NCBI RefSeq assembly: GCF_001753165.1
Contig: NZ_CP017448.1
Span: 1,196,462-1,260,461, forward strand
Source: Acidihalobacter aeolianus
Lineage (GTDB): Bacteria > Pseudomonadota > Gammaproteobacteria > DSM-5130 > Acidihalobacteraceae
Direction: 5' to 3'
Length of the DNA stretch: 64,000 nucleotides
Below the pieces are notes generated by a model. The model did no database searches. It was not told the DNA's origin and worked only from the letters and a program-made list of their open reading frames with translations. Made by a program: the position numbers and the translations under genes. How positions within the stretch are numbered: position 1 is the stretch's first letter; each line of letters starts with the position of its first letter. This document shows, in pieces, positions 1 through 10,011 of this stretch.

Positions 1-1136
1 TGGGCAAGGAGGTGATCATCGCCCTGCAGCGGCTGGGCGTGGAGGTGATCGCGGTAGACCGCTATGCCGATGCGCCAGGGCATCAGGTGGCCCATCACGC
101 GCGGGTCATCGACATGAGCGACGGTGCCGCCCTGCGTGCGCTGATCGAGGCTGAGCGCCCGCAGATCGTGGTGCCCGAGATCGAGGCCATTGCCACCGAC
201 ACCCTGGCCGAGATCGAGGCGGAGGGGCTGGCCGAGGTCATCCCCACCGCGCGTGCGGCGCAGCTCACCATGAACCGCGAGGGTATCCGCCGACTGGCGG
301 CGGAGACTTTGGGCTTGCCTACCTCGCGCTATGCTTTTGCCGATTCTCTGGACGGGCTGCGCGTGGCCTGTGCAGGGATCGGCTTCCCCTGTTTGGTCAA
401 GCCGGTCATGTCGTCTTCCGGCAAAGGGCAGTCCCTGTTGCGCGGCGAGGATGACGTCGAGTCCGCCTGGTCGTATGCGCAGAGCGGCGGTCGCGTGCGC
501 CGCGACCGGGTGATCGTCGAGGAGATGATCGACTTCGAATTCGAGATCACCCTGCTCACGGTGCGCGCGCGCGGCGCCGACGGCGAGATCGGTACGCAGT
601 TCTGCGCCCCCGTCGGACACCGTCAGGTCAGTGGGGACTACGTGGAGAGCTGGCAGCCCCAGCCGATGAGCGAGGCCGCACTGACGCGCGCGCGGGAGAT
701 TGCCGCCAAGGTCACCGATGCCCTCGGTGGGCGTGGCATATTCGGCGTCGAATTGTTCGTGCGCGGCGACGAGGTGTGGTTCAGCGAGGTGAGCCCGCGC
801 CCCCATGACACCGGCCTGGTGACGCTGGTCACCCAGGCGCAGAGTGAGTTCGCTCTGCATGCCCGCGCCATCCTGGAGCTGCCGGTCTCGACCGAAATGC
901 TGAACCCGGGGGCCAGCGCGGTGGTCTACGGCGGGATGGATGCGCGCGGCATCGCCTTCGAGGGCGTCGCCGAGGCGCTGGCCGTGCCGGGTACGGAGCT
1001 GCGCCTGTTCGGCAAGCCGGAGGCCTTCGTGCGCCGGCGCATGGGCGTTGCCCTGGCGCGCGGGCGCGATATCGCCGAGGCGCGCGAGCGTGCCTCGGAG
1101 GCGGCCGCGCGGGTGCGTCCGGTGCAGCCCGATTGA
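1..1136 (+). CDS. purT: Formate-dependent GAR transformylase PurT (5' partial)
   Basis: ATP-grasp enzyme that makes formyl-GAR from GAR, formate and ATP in purine synthesis. The frame is open at the left edge (first full codon at base 3, reading G-K-E-V-I-I), so roughly the first 20-25 residues lie outside. Visible family motifs are [25 protein letters not shown], the ATP-binding stretch [24 protein letters not shown] and the metal/ATP site [11 protein letters not shown]. The stop is TGA at 1134. The protein looks intact apart from the window edge. The next gene begins 38 bases downstream on the same strand with its own ribosome site, so co-transcription is possible but not shown. Confidence 0.95.
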   Translation, partial: GKEVIIALQRLGVEVIAVDRYADAPGHQVAHHARVIDMSDGAALRALIEAERPQIVVPEIEAIATDTLAEIEAEGLAEVIPTARAAQLTMNREGIRRLAAETLGLPTSRYAFADSLDGLRVACAGIGFPCLVKPVMSSSGKGQSLLRGEDDVESAWSYAQSGGRVRRDRVIVEEMIDFEFEITLLTVRARGADGEIGTQFCAPVGHRQVSGDYVESWQPQPMSEAALTRAREIAAKVTDALGGRGIFGVELFVRGDEVWFSEVSPRPHDTGLVTLVTQAQSEFALHARAILELPVSTEMLNPGASAVVYGGMDARGIAFEGVAEALAVPGTELRLFGKPEAFVRRRMGVALARGRDIAEARERASEAAARVRPVQPD

Positions 1137-1174
1137 TTCCTCAACCCATACCCCACAATCCAGGAGACGATCCG

Positions 1175-1492
1175 ATGATGTATGTAGTGGCCAACCGTGT
1201 GCCCGTGGCCCCCGAATGGGCAGCCGAGTTCGAGGCGCGTTTTCGCCGTCGCAGCGGTCAGGTCGAGCATCAGCCCGGCTTCGTCAGCATGGAAGTGATG
1301 CGTCCGAAGTCGCCGGACGCGCCGTGGATCGTGCTCACCCGCTGGGAAAGCGAGGAAGCCTTCCGCAACTGGGTCGGCAGCGACGACTTCAAGGAAGCGC
1401 ACCGCAATCCGCTGCCTAAGGAGGCCTTCAACGGCGAGGGTCGCCTCGAACAGCATGAGGTGCTGATCTCGGCGTACCGAGAGGCGCCCTAG
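1175..1492 (+). CDS. ABM-domain (HmoA/YgiN-like) small protein
   Basis: Protein of 105 residues with an antibiotic-biosynthesis-monooxygenase fold signature: an N-terminal strand YVVANRVPV, a helix rich in charged residues, PGFVSMEVMRP and the strand WIVLTRWESEEAF. Relatives include HmoA-type haem-degrading enzymes and quinol monooxygenases; which applies here cannot be told from sequence. The start ATG at 1175 follows AGGAGA at 1162-1167. An earlier TTG at 1133 in the same frame has no such signal. The stop codon shares a CTAG with the stop of the convergent downstream gene. Confidence 0.85.
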   Translation: MMYVVANRVPVAPEWAAEFEARFRRRSGQVEHQPGFVSMEVMRPKSPDAPWIVLTRWESEEAFRNWVGSDDFKEAHRNPLPKEAFNGEGRLEQHEVLISAYREAP

Positions 1493-2739
1493 CCCTCTTC
1501 GTTCTCGTCCCCTCCGCCACCGGCCGTCAGGTCGGTGCGGATGCGGATCGGTGCGTTGCTCAGGCTACGGTGCACCGGGCAGCGGTTGGCGATTTCCAGC
1601 AAACGGGCGCGCTGGGCCGCATCGAGCGGGCCTTCAACCTCGATGCGGCGTGCAATGGCCAGCACCTGACCGCCTTGTTCGGCCTCGACCCCGTGCTCCA
1701 GACGCACGGTGACTGCGGTCAGCGGCCAGCCCTTGCGCTGGGCGTAGCCCTCCAGCGTCATCGCGGTGCATGCGCCGAGTGCGCTCAGTAGCAGCGGGTA
1801 GGGCGCAGGACCCAGGTTGTCGCCCTCGAGGGCGATCGGTTCGTCGGCGATCCAGTGATGGTCGCGGGTATAGATATCCTGGGCGAAGCGCCGGCCGGCC
1901 CGGCTGCGTACCATGACTTCCGAATCGCCGACGACCGGTCGGCGATGGGCGCGTGCACCGCTTCTGGCCTCCACGTAGCGCGATGCCCAACCTGCGATCA
2001 GGGTCGCGACGTAATCCACGTCGGCCTGGCGCCTTAACAGATGATCCGCACCGTCCAGGCTGACGAAGCCGCGTGGCTCGTCTGCGGCCTCGAACAGGGT
2101 CAGGCCGTGGGCGTAGGGCACGGTCTCGTCGCCCGGGGCATGCATCACCAGCAAGGGCAGATGCAGGGCGCCGACGTCCGTGGTGAACGGCGGCTGCGCC
2201 TCGAGGTCGGCCAGGAACGCGGGCGAGAAGGCGAATCGTCGACCGCCAATGGTCAGCGACAAACCGGACTCGTCGCCTTGTTCCGCGGCAGCGCGCAGCA
2301 GGCCGACCAGATGATCGAGTCCGCTGGGTGCGGCCAGCGTTGCGACCGCCCGAACCGTGGACAGCCGGGGTGCCGCGCTCAGGACCGCGCCGCCTCCGAT
2401 GCTGTGACCGACGAGGATCTGCGGCGGGAGGCCGCGTCCCTCCAACCAGGCGGCGGCATGCAGCAAGTCGTCGACCTGCGCGCTGAAGCTGCCGGCGGCG
2501 AAGTCGCCCTCGCTGTCGCCGAGGCCGGCCAGATCGAAGCGCAGCATGGCGAATCCGGCCGCGGCCAGGGCGTTGCCCAGGCGCTGGGCCACGGGAATAT
2601 CCTTGCCGCAAGTGAAGCAGGCGGCGAACAGCACGCAGGCGCGCGGTTGCGTGTCGGCGGGCTGGTGGAGTACGCCGCTCAGGCGTTCGCCGCGAGCATT
2701 GCTGAAATGGACGGGCTCACGGCTCGTGCGTGGAATCAT
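1489..2739 (-). CDS. Alpha/beta-hydrolase-OsmC fusion protein
   Basis: Two-domain protein of 416 residues. The first ~260 residues form an alpha/beta hydrolase with the nucleophile elbow GHSIGGG (Ser near residue 114), an Asp in HAPGDETVP and a late His in GADHLL. From about residue 270 an OsmC/Ohr-like domain follows, with the two redox cysteines in LGACTAM and RCPVHRSL. This fusion is a known bacterial family; the OsmC half suggests peroxide or organic hydroperoxide handling, but the substrate is unknown. The ATG at 2739 overlaps the mtfA stop as ATGA, so the two are translationally coupled. A longer upstream reading in this frame lies inside mtfA and is not used. Confidence 0.88.
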   Translation of the reverse strand: MIPRTSREPVHFSNARGERLSGVLHQPADTQPRACVLFAACFTCGKDIPVAQRLGNALAAAGFAMLRFDLAGLGDSEGDFAAGSFSAQVDDLLHAAAWLEGRGLPPQILVGHSIGGGAVLSAAPRLSTVRAVATLAAPSGLDHLVGLLRAAAEQGDESGLSLTIGGRRFAFSPAFLADLEAQPPFTTDVGALHLPLLVMHAPGDETVPYAHGLTLFEAADEPRGFVSLDGADHLLRRQADVDYVATLIAGWASRYVEARSGARAHRRPVVGDSEVMVRSRAGRRFAQDIYTRDHHWIADEPIALEGDNLGPAPYPLLLSALGACTAMTLEGYAQRKGWPLTAVTVRLEHGVEAEQGGQVLAIARRIEVEGPLDAAQRARLLEIANRCPVHRSLSNAPIRIRTDLTAGGGGDENEEG

Positions 2740-3500
2740 CGTGCATGTCCTGTGGTGCGGATTCTGGTTTCGGGGGACTGCCGGTAAAAGGCGCTCAGCA
2801 GGCGGTGAATGCCGGGCCAGCAGGCGTGCAGGGCCTGCGGGCGTTCGAAGAAGAGTTCGCTGCACACGGCGAAGAATTCGGCCGGGTTTTCCGCGGCATA
2901 CGGGTCCAGTGCGGCACAGCGTCGGTGCGGGTGCGCGCAGAAGGCGGCATAGCCTGCTGCGAATTCCCGGGTCCAGGTCTGCGCGTCCATGTCGCGGTGC
3001 AGCGGCGGGCGCCCGTTGGCGGCGCCGTTCTGCAGGTCCAGCCAGTGGGCGCATTCGTGTATCACCACATGGTGTCCGTCGAGCGGTCCGGCCGCCTCGA
3101 CGTCGTGCCAGGAAAGCAGCATCAGACCTTCGTCCCAGGCCTCGCCGGCGAGTTCCATGCGGCCGCGGTGGGCGATGCCGTATTCGTCCGTCCAGTTGCG
3201 TTCCGGCGCAAAGGCATCAGGGTACACGATCACTTCATCCAGGCCGCGGTACCATCCAAGGTCTAGACCAAGTACGGGCAGACAGGCGAGCAGGGCGATC
3301 CGCAGGCGCTGTGTGTCGTCGAGTTCGAGGCCGCCGACGGCCTGCAGGCTGCGGGTGTGCAGAAACTCATGGGCCAGTTCCCACAGGCGTTTCTGCTCGC
3401 TCTCGTCCAGACCCGCGAGCACTCCCTGACCGACGCTGGCCTGGGCCCAGCGAGCCGGATCGAAATCGGGGGGCGGTGAGTGCCGGGTCAAAGGCCACAT
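2736..3500 (-). CDS. mtfA: MtfA-type zinc peptidase (M90 family)
   Basis: Protein of 254 residues like E. coli MtfA, a zinc metallopeptidase that binds the Mlc repressor and is proposed to affect PTS sugar regulation. The metal site reads HVVIHECAHWLD near residue 150 (HEXXH form HECAH), followed by the family element YAAENPAEFFAVCSELFF. The chosen start ATG at 3500 gives an N-terminus MWPLTRH that fits MtfA proteins; an in-frame ATG at 3560 would add 20 residues. The ribosome site is weak. It is first in a two-gene unit with the hydrolase-OsmC gene and is divergent from nfeD. Confidence 0.87.
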   Translation of the reverse strand: MWPLTRHSPPPDFDPARWAQASVGQGVLAGLDESEQKRLWELAHEFLHTRSLQAVGGLELDDTQRLRIALLACLPVLGLDLGWYRGLDEVIVYPDAFAPERNWTDEYGIAHRGRMELAGEAWDEGLMLLSWHDVEAAGPLDGHHVVIHECAHWLDLQNGAANGRPPLHRDMDAQTWTREFAAGYAAFCAHPHRRCAALDPYAAENPAEFFAVCSELFFERPQALHACWPGIHRLLSAFYRQSPETRIRTTGHAR

Positions 3501-3561
3501 GAGGGGATTCTCGCATGGACGCAGTTCGGGAAGGATAGGGCACTGCTGCAGCAGGCACACG

Positions 3562-3590
3562 CTGACTGGTTTAAGCTCCGACAGGATATA
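3562..3590 (+). promoter_or_regulatory. Possible sigma-70 promoter for nfeD-qmcA-slyX
   Basis: CTGACT at 3562-3567 and GATATA at 3585-3590 are separated by 17 bases in the divergent mtfA/nfeD gap. A second -10-like GATAAT lies at 3592. The match is moderate and the assignment is inference from position. Confidence 0.35.
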
Positions 3591-3639
3591 GGATAATCAG
3601 GCGACTCGCCGCTTGGCGGCGATGATGGGGGATGCGGCC

Positions 3640-4104
3640 ATGAACGGATTGGGTACCTTGCTCGTGCTGGCGGGAGCGGCGCTGTGTGCGGCGGAAATCG
3701 CCAGCGGCACCTTCTATCTGCTCGCCTTCGGGCTGGCGCTGTTGCTGGCTGGCGGCGCCGAGTTGGCGTGGAACCTCGGTGCGACGGTCGACTTGGGTCT
3801 TGCCACGCTGCTCGCCACCCTGTTCCTGTTGGCTGCCCACCGCTTGCGTCGGCGCCTGAGCAATGCGGCCGCGGAGCGTACCACGCAGGACGACAGCGGC
3901 CACGAGGTGGTGGTTCTGTGCGTCCAGCCCGAATTGCGGGTGCGCTACCGCGGAACCGAATGGGCCGCCGTGCTGCCGGGCGCCGCTCCGCCGGCCGTCG
4001 GCGAACGTCTGCTCATCCAGCGCAGGGAGGGCAACCGCCTGCTTCTCGCCCGCAATGAGGGGAATGTCGTGAATCCTGCCGATCCAGCGTCGCCGCATTC
4101 CTGA
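3640..4104 (+). CDS. NfeD-like membrane protein
   Basis: Short NfeD (type 1b-like) protein of 154 residues. The first half has two to three hydrophobic helices (LLVLAGAALCAAEIASG, FYLLAFGLALLLAGG and LGLATLLATLFLLAA); the second half is a soluble OB-fold-like domain with VRYRGTEWAAVL. NfeD proteins are membrane partners of SPFH proteins, and the next gene encodes exactly such a partner. The ATG at 3640 is chosen because a run of G's at 3626-3632 can serve as ribosome site; an earlier in-frame TTG at 3613 lacks one. Ends 33 bases before qmcA. Confidence 0.85.
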   Translation: MNGLGTLLVLAGAALCAAEIASGTFYLLAFGLALLLAGGAELAWNLGATVDLGLATLLATLFLLAAHRLRRRLSNAAAERTTQDDSGHEVVVLCVQPELRVRYRGTEWAAVLPGAAPPAVGERLLIQRREGNRLLLARNEGNVVNPADPASPHS

Positions 4105-4137
4105 TCCGCTTCGCCTACTTTTGAGGAGCTACATGCG

Positions 4138-5085
4138 ATGAACCCGTTGCTCGTCGTTCTGATCGCGCTGGCCGTGATCGTCGTTTTCGTCATCGTCCGC
4201 GGCATCCGCATCGTGCCGCAGCAGCGCGGCTGGGTGGTGGAGCGCCTGGGCCGCTTCAACCGGGTCCTCGAGCCGGGGCTGAACGTGATCATCCCCATTG
4301 TCGACGCCGTACCCTACCGCTTCGACCTGCGCGAGACCCCGGTCGACATCCCCAAGCAGATCTGCATCACGCTGGACAACACGCAGGTCAGCGTCGACGG
4401 CGTGTTGTATTTCCAGATCACCGATGCGCGCGCCGCGGCCTACGGTACCTCGGACCCGGTGGCCGCCGTGGTGCAGCTCGCGCAAACCACCATGCGCTCG
4501 GCGGTTGGCCGCTTGCACCTCGATCAGGTGCTGTCCTCGCGTCAGGAACTCAACACCGAGGTGGTGACCGCGCTCGACGAGGCGGCAATCAACTGGGGCG
4601 TCAAGGTGCTGCGCTACGAGATTCGCGACATCTCGCCGCCGGAGGAGGTGCTACGCGCGATGGAGCTGCAGATTACCGCCGAGCGCGAGAAGCGCGCCAT
4701 GATCGCCCGCTCCGAGGGCGAGAAACAGCAGCAGATCAACATCTCCGAGGGCGAGCGTCAGCAGCAGATCAATCTGGCCGAGGGCGAGCGCCAGGCACGC
4801 ATCCTCGAGGCTCAGGGGCAGGGTAAGGCGATCCAGCTGGTGGCCGAGGCCACCGCGAACGCAATCGGCGCGATTGCCGCCTCGCTGCAGACGCCCGGCG
4901 GCGAGCAGGCGATGCGCATGCAGGTGGCCAAGGATTACATCGTGCAGTGGGGCAATCTGGCCAAGGAGGGTACCGCGGTGGTGATTCCCGCGGATACCGG
5001 CGACCTGTCGCGCATGGTGGCGACCGCGATGCGCATTGCCGATCTGCCGGCCGCCGCCCCGGGTTCGGCCGAGGGACCGCGATGA
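4138..5085 (+). CDS. qmcA: SPFH/stomatin-family membrane protein (paraslipin, QmcA-like)
   Basis: Protein of 315 residues with one N-terminal membrane helix (residues 4-22), then an SPFH/band-7 domain starting at RIVPQQRGWVVERLGRFN and a charged coiled-coil. The coil carries three tandem decapeptides of the type SEGERQQQIN at about residues 195-222. QmcA/YbbK proteins form large membrane assemblies and work with NfeD, encoded immediately upstream. A good ribosome site, GAGGAG, precedes the ATG. The stop overlaps the next gene as ATGA. Confidence 0.9.
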   Translation: MNPLLVVLIALAVIVVFVIVRGIRIVPQQRGWVVERLGRFNRVLEPGLNVIIPIVDAVPYRFDLRETPVDIPKQICITLDNTQVSVDGVLYFQITDARAAAYGTSDPVAAVVQLAQTTMRSAVGRLHLDQVLSSRQELNTEVVTALDEAAINWGVKVLRYEIRDISPPEEVLRAMELQITAEREKRAMIARSEGEKQQQINISEGERQQQINLAEGERQARILEAQGQGKAIQLVAEATANAIGAIAASLQTPGGEQAMRMQVAKDYIVQWGNLAKEGTAVVIPADTGDLSRMVATAMRIADLPAAAPGSAEGPR

Positions 5086-5303
5086 GCGCCCCGGAATCGG
5101 CGGAGCGGAGGCTGATCGAGCTGGAGGAGCGCATGGCGCATCTCGAGGCCGGGATGGATGCGCTGACCGATACCTTGCTGCTGCGCGAGCGCGAACTGCG
5201 CGATGCCTGGCGAGTGATCGAGCATCTCAAGGGGCAGCTGGCGGATCTGCGCGAAACGGCGGTGCTGGCGCCAGAACAGGAGCCGCCCCCGCCGCATTAC
5301 TAG
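5082..5303 (+). CDS. slyX: SlyX family protein
   Basis: Protein of 73 residues matching the SlyX family: a heptad-rich coiled coil (RRLIELEERMAHLE, then LRERELRDAWRVIEHLKGQL) with a short proline-rich tail ending PPPPHY. Function in the cell is not known. The ATG at 5082 overlaps the qmcA stop (ATGA), which supports translational coupling and decides the start. It is the last gene of the nfeD-qmcA-slyX unit and converges on the FMN reductase gene. Confidence 0.87.
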   Translation: MSAPESAERRLIELEERMAHLEAGMDALTDTLLLRERELRDAWRVIEHLKGQLADLRETAVLAPEQEPPPPHY

Positions 5304-5340
5304 AGCCAGTTACACCAGCGCATCGTGTGAACAGGCCCTA

Positions 5341-5360
5341 GCAACCGGTGCGTCGGTTGC
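5341..5360. terminator. Hairpin between convergent slyX and FMN reductase genes
   Basis: A perfect 7-bp stem GCAACCG/CGGTTGC with a 6-base loop sits between two convergent stop codons. No T-run follows on either strand, so it may be a weak bidirectional terminator. Confidence 0.45.
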
Positions 5361-5364
5361 GCCC

Positions 5365-5898
5365 CTAAACGTCGCCGTCGTGGCCGGCGGCGCGCCCCAG
5401 CGTGTGCAACATGTCGATCAACGCGGGCGCCCATTCGGGATGTTCCAGGATGTCCGATTCGTCGAGTCCGGAACCCAGCAGCGGAACGGTCATGCAGGCG
5501 CCGTCGACGAGGCGGGCGGACATGGTGACGAGCGTTTCGCGCAGAGCGGCCAGTGCGTGTACGGCGCGCGGCGACGCGTTCAGCAGCGCCACCGGCTTGT
5601 CGACGAAACTTTCGTTGCCCACCATCCAGTCGAGGCCGTTCTTGATCGCGCCGGTCACGCCGTGGGCGTATTCGGGACTGGCGATGAGCAAGGCGTCCGC
5701 ACGCAGAATCCGCTGCTTCAAATCGGCCACCGGCGCGCAAGCGTCGGCATCGAGATCGGGATTGAACAACGGCAGTTCGCCCAGGCCGCGGTAAAGCGCG
5801 ACCTCGATGCCGGCGGGCGCGAGGCGGGCGACTGCGCGCAGCAGCAGGGTGTTCAGCGAGGCCTGCCGCAGGCTCCCTGAGATCGCGAGGATGTTCAT
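5365..5898 (-). CDS. NADPH-dependent FMN reductase family protein
   Basis: Flavodoxin-like protein of 177 residues of the NADPH-dependent FMN reductase family (SsuE/ChrR/YieF relatives). The FMN phosphate loop GSLRQASLNT lies at residues 8-17 and the second flavin loop SPEYAHGVTGAIKNGLDW at about residues 73-90. Such enzymes reduce FMN, quinones or metal ions with NAD(P)H; the physiological substrate cannot be read from the sequence. It is the last gene of a minus-strand run that includes rep, murI and the ydcH-like gene. Confidence 0.88.
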   Translation of the reverse strand: MNILAISGSLRQASLNTLLLRAVARLAPAGIEVALYRGLGELPLFNPDLDADACAPVADLKQRILRADALLIASPEYAHGVTGAIKNGLDWMVGNESFVDKPVALLNASPRAVHALAALRETLVTMSARLVDGACMTVPLLGSGLDESDILEHPEWAPALIDMLHTLGRAAGHDGDV

Positions 5899-5922
5899 CG
5901 CCGCCGGATTCCGAAGCCTGAC

Positions 5923-6129
5923 TCAGGCATCCAGGTCGGGTATCAGCCGGCTTTCCAAGCGGGCAATGCTGTCCTTGAGCTGCAGCTTGCGGCGCTTGAG
6001 GCGGGTCAGCTGGAGTTGGTCGGCACCGGGGGAAAAGGCCATCGCCGCGATCGCGGCGTCTAGGTCGCGATGTTCGATCTTCATGGCCGTGATACGGGCC
6101 TGCAGGTCGGCGATGTTTTCGTAATCCAT
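5923..6129 (-). CDS. YdcH family (DUF465) small protein
   Basis: Protein of 68 residues, helical and highly charged, with the YdcH/DUF465 pattern: HRDLDAAIAAM in the middle and the conserved LKRRKLQLKDSIARLE near the C-terminus. Function is unknown across the family. It lies 48 bases downstream of murI and 24 bases upstream of the FMN reductase start, all on the minus strand, so an operon is likely. Confidence 0.85.
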   Translation of the reverse strand: MDYENIADLQARITAMKIEHRDLDAAIAAMAFSPGADQLQLTRLKRRKLQLKDSIARLESRLIPDLDA

Positions 6130-6177
6130 AAGGTCATCCGGGCGCGATGCGCCAACATAACACGAAGCCTGGATTTC

Positions 6178-7008
6178 TCACAGATCGACGAGTTCCACCT
6201 GGGTCGGGGCCTGCTCGGGATCGAGGAAGGCGGCGGCCACGCGTGCGAAACGCTCGGGCGCGTCGGTGGTCAGGTAGCGGCTGCCGCCAGCCCGTGAAGC
6301 GGCGTTGGCGAGATCCTCGCGAGTGAGGATTGCGGCGACCGTCTCGGCGGTGGTCGAGGCCGAGTCGACCAGGGCGGTCTGCGGGCCGACTAGGGTTTTC
6401 AGGGTCGCGGTGAAGACCGGGAAATGCGTACAGCCGAGCACCAGCACGTCCGGTGCGGCCGTTTCGAGCAGGGGTTCCAGGTAATGCCGGGCGACGGCCT
6501 CGACCACCGGGCCGTCGTGCCAGCCCTCCTCGGCGAGCGAGACGAACAGCGGACAGGCGGCGGAGCTGACCGCGGCGTCGGGGCGCAGGGCGGCGATGGC
6601 GCGCGCATAGGCGCCGCCGCGCACGGTGCTTTCGGTGGCGATCACGGCGATGCGTCCGCTGCGCGTGGCGGCGCAGGCGGCCGCGGCGCCGGGCTCGAGA
6701 ACGCCGATCACCGGCAGTGCGGGGAAGCGTTCGCGCAGGGCGTCGAGGGCCAGGGCGGAGGCGGTGTTGCAGGCCACCACGAGGAGCTTGATGCCGCGCC
6801 CGACGAGTACCTCGGCGGCCTGACAGGCGTAGCGCGCGACCGTCTGTGGGCTCTTGGTGCCATAGGGCAGGCGCGCCATGTCGCCGAGGTAGAGCAGATC
6901 CTCCTTTGGCAGACGCTGGCGCAGCGCGCGCAGCACGGTAAGTCCGCCAACACCTGAATCGAATACGCCGATGGGCAGCGGGCGACGATTCTCCGGCAGT
7001 TCGCGCAC
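6178..7008 (-). CDS. murI: Glutamate racemase MurI
   Basis: Cytoplasmic enzyme of 276 residues that makes D-glutamate for peptidoglycan. Family motifs are complete: GVFDSGVGGLTVL near the N-terminus, the first catalytic cysteine in VACNTASA, and the second in LVLGCTHFP. The proposed start is a GTG at 7008, five bases after the rep stop codon; no ATG fits this position, and the N-terminus PLPIGVFDSG is conserved. The start relies on translation continuing from rep because no clear ribosome site is visible. Confidence 0.93.
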   Translation of the reverse strand: MRELPENRRPLPIGVFDSGVGGLTVLRALRQRLPKEDLLYLGDMARLPYGTKSPQTVARYACQAAEVLVGRGIKLLVVACNTASALALDALRERFPALPVIGVLEPGAAAACAATRSGRIAVIATESTVRGGAYARAIAALRPDAAVSSAACPLFVSLAEEGWHDGPVVEAVARHYLEPLLETAAPDVLVLGCTHFPVFTATLKTLVGPQTALVDSASTTAETVAAILTREDLANAASRAGGSRYLTTDAPERFARVAAAFLDPEQAPTQVELVDL

Positions 7009-7013
7009 GGTGT

Positions 7014-9020
<2,007 letters not shown>

Positions 9021-9112
9021 GTCAGAGAGAGCGTGGACTGCTTTTCCGGGGAGGCAGGAGGGAGCGCATCGTATCATTCGGGCGGCATTCGCGACAGGCG
9101 CCCACGCGGGAC

Positions 9113-9346
9113 TCAGTCCCCGCCTGGCGTCGCGCGATGCAGACGTTCCAGCGTTTCGGCGGCGCGCAGGAGCAGGTCGACGGTCTCGTCCGGGGTGCCG
9201 CGCGACAAGCCCCCGGCGTGCTCACGTAGTTGACGGATCAGTGCCGTCGTCGGTGCTGTTTCGGGTCGATGTCGTTCGATGGCCGCCAGCCGGCGGCAGC
9301 TGCCGTCACATACGCGCATGGGGGTGGTTTCCTGCGGGGTTGTCAT
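9113..9346 (-). CDS. Small hypothetical protein
   Basis: Reading frame of 77 residues beginning MTTPQETTPMRVCDGSC and continuing as a charged helical protein (ALIRQLREHAGGLSRGTPDETVDLLLRAAETLERL). I do not recognise the family. A C-x3-C pair near residue 13 is the only visible motif. It is upstream of rep on the same strand, 92 bases away. No clear ribosome site supports the ATG at 9346, so the start, and even the gene, are uncertain. Confidence 0.45.
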   Translation of the reverse strand: MTTPQETTPMRVCDGSCRRLAAIERHRPETAPTTALIRQLREHAGGLSRGTPDETVDLLLRAAETLERLHRATPGGD

Positions 9347-9426
9347 GCAAATGACGTCTGGGCGATGGAATAGTTCGCAAAGTTTGGGTGTCTCATGCAG
9401 TGTCGGGCGCGTCACTGGCAGGTCGA

Positions 9427-9456
9427 TTGGTGATCGCCCGTTCACCTGACTATAAG
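9427..9456 (+). promoter_or_regulatory. Possible sigma-70 promoter for the exported DsrE-like gene
   Basis: TTGGTG at 9427-9432 and TATAAG at 9451-9456 are spaced by 18 bases, about 50 bases before the start codon at 9509. A small hairpin GCTGG-ctg-CCAGC follows directly. Confidence 0.4.
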
Positions 9457-9508
9457 CTGGCTGCCAGCCGGCACAATTGCTACAGAAATACACCTAAAGG
9501 AGTTGCTC

Positions 9509-10003
9509 ATGTCCCGCATAGTCCGTTTGGTCGTTCCAGCACTGGCGTTGCTGGCTTGCGCGGCCTATCAGCCTGCACAGGCCGAGAATTGGTCGCTGTA
9601 CAAACATTACAACTACAACAAGCTCGAATTCGTTCATTCACATCCTTTCGCCAAGGAGCATACGGTGATCCAGGTGAGTCAGGCGGATCCGAAGCGCTGG
9701 ACGCTGGTACTGAACAACGCCTCCAACTTGCTCAATTACTTTGGGCCTTCCAATGTCCAGATCGTGATCGTAGCTTACGGCCCTGGTCTGAAGATGTTGT
9801 TCAAGAACAGCAAGGTGGCCGATCGTATTCAGAGTCTGAATTCAGAAGGTGTGGAGTTCGATGCGTGTCACAACACCATGCTCGGCTTCAAGAAGAAGCT
9901 AGGACATTTGCCCAAGCTGGTGGATTCCGCGGCGGTAGTGCCTGGGGGCATCGTGCGCATCATGCAGCTGGAAGCGCACGGCTTCCGTTACATCAAGCCC
10001 TGA
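9509..10003 (+). CDS. Exported DsrE-like protein
   Basis: Protein of 164 residues. The first ~25 residues are a signal peptide (MSRIVRLVVPALALLACAAY, cleavage likely after PAQA). The mature part has the DsrE/TusD-like fold pattern: VIQVSQADPKRWTLVLNNASN, the strand VQIVIVAYGPGLKML, and the conserved cysteine in FDACHNTM. DsrE-family proteins bind or transfer sulfur or are uncharacterised; exported versions are common in sulfur oxidisers. A strong AAAGGAG ribosome site fixes the ATG at 9509. It converges on slt. Confidence 0.8.
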   Translation: MSRIVRLVVPALALLACAAYQPAQAENWSLYKHYNYNKLEFVHSHPFAKEHTVIQVSQADPKRWTLVLNNASNLLNYFGPSNVQIVIVAYGPGLKMLFKNSKVADRIQSLNSEGVEFDACHNTMLGFKKKLGHLPKLVDSAAVVPGGIVRIMQLEAHGFRYIKP

Positions 10004-10011
10004 GGCGAGTT

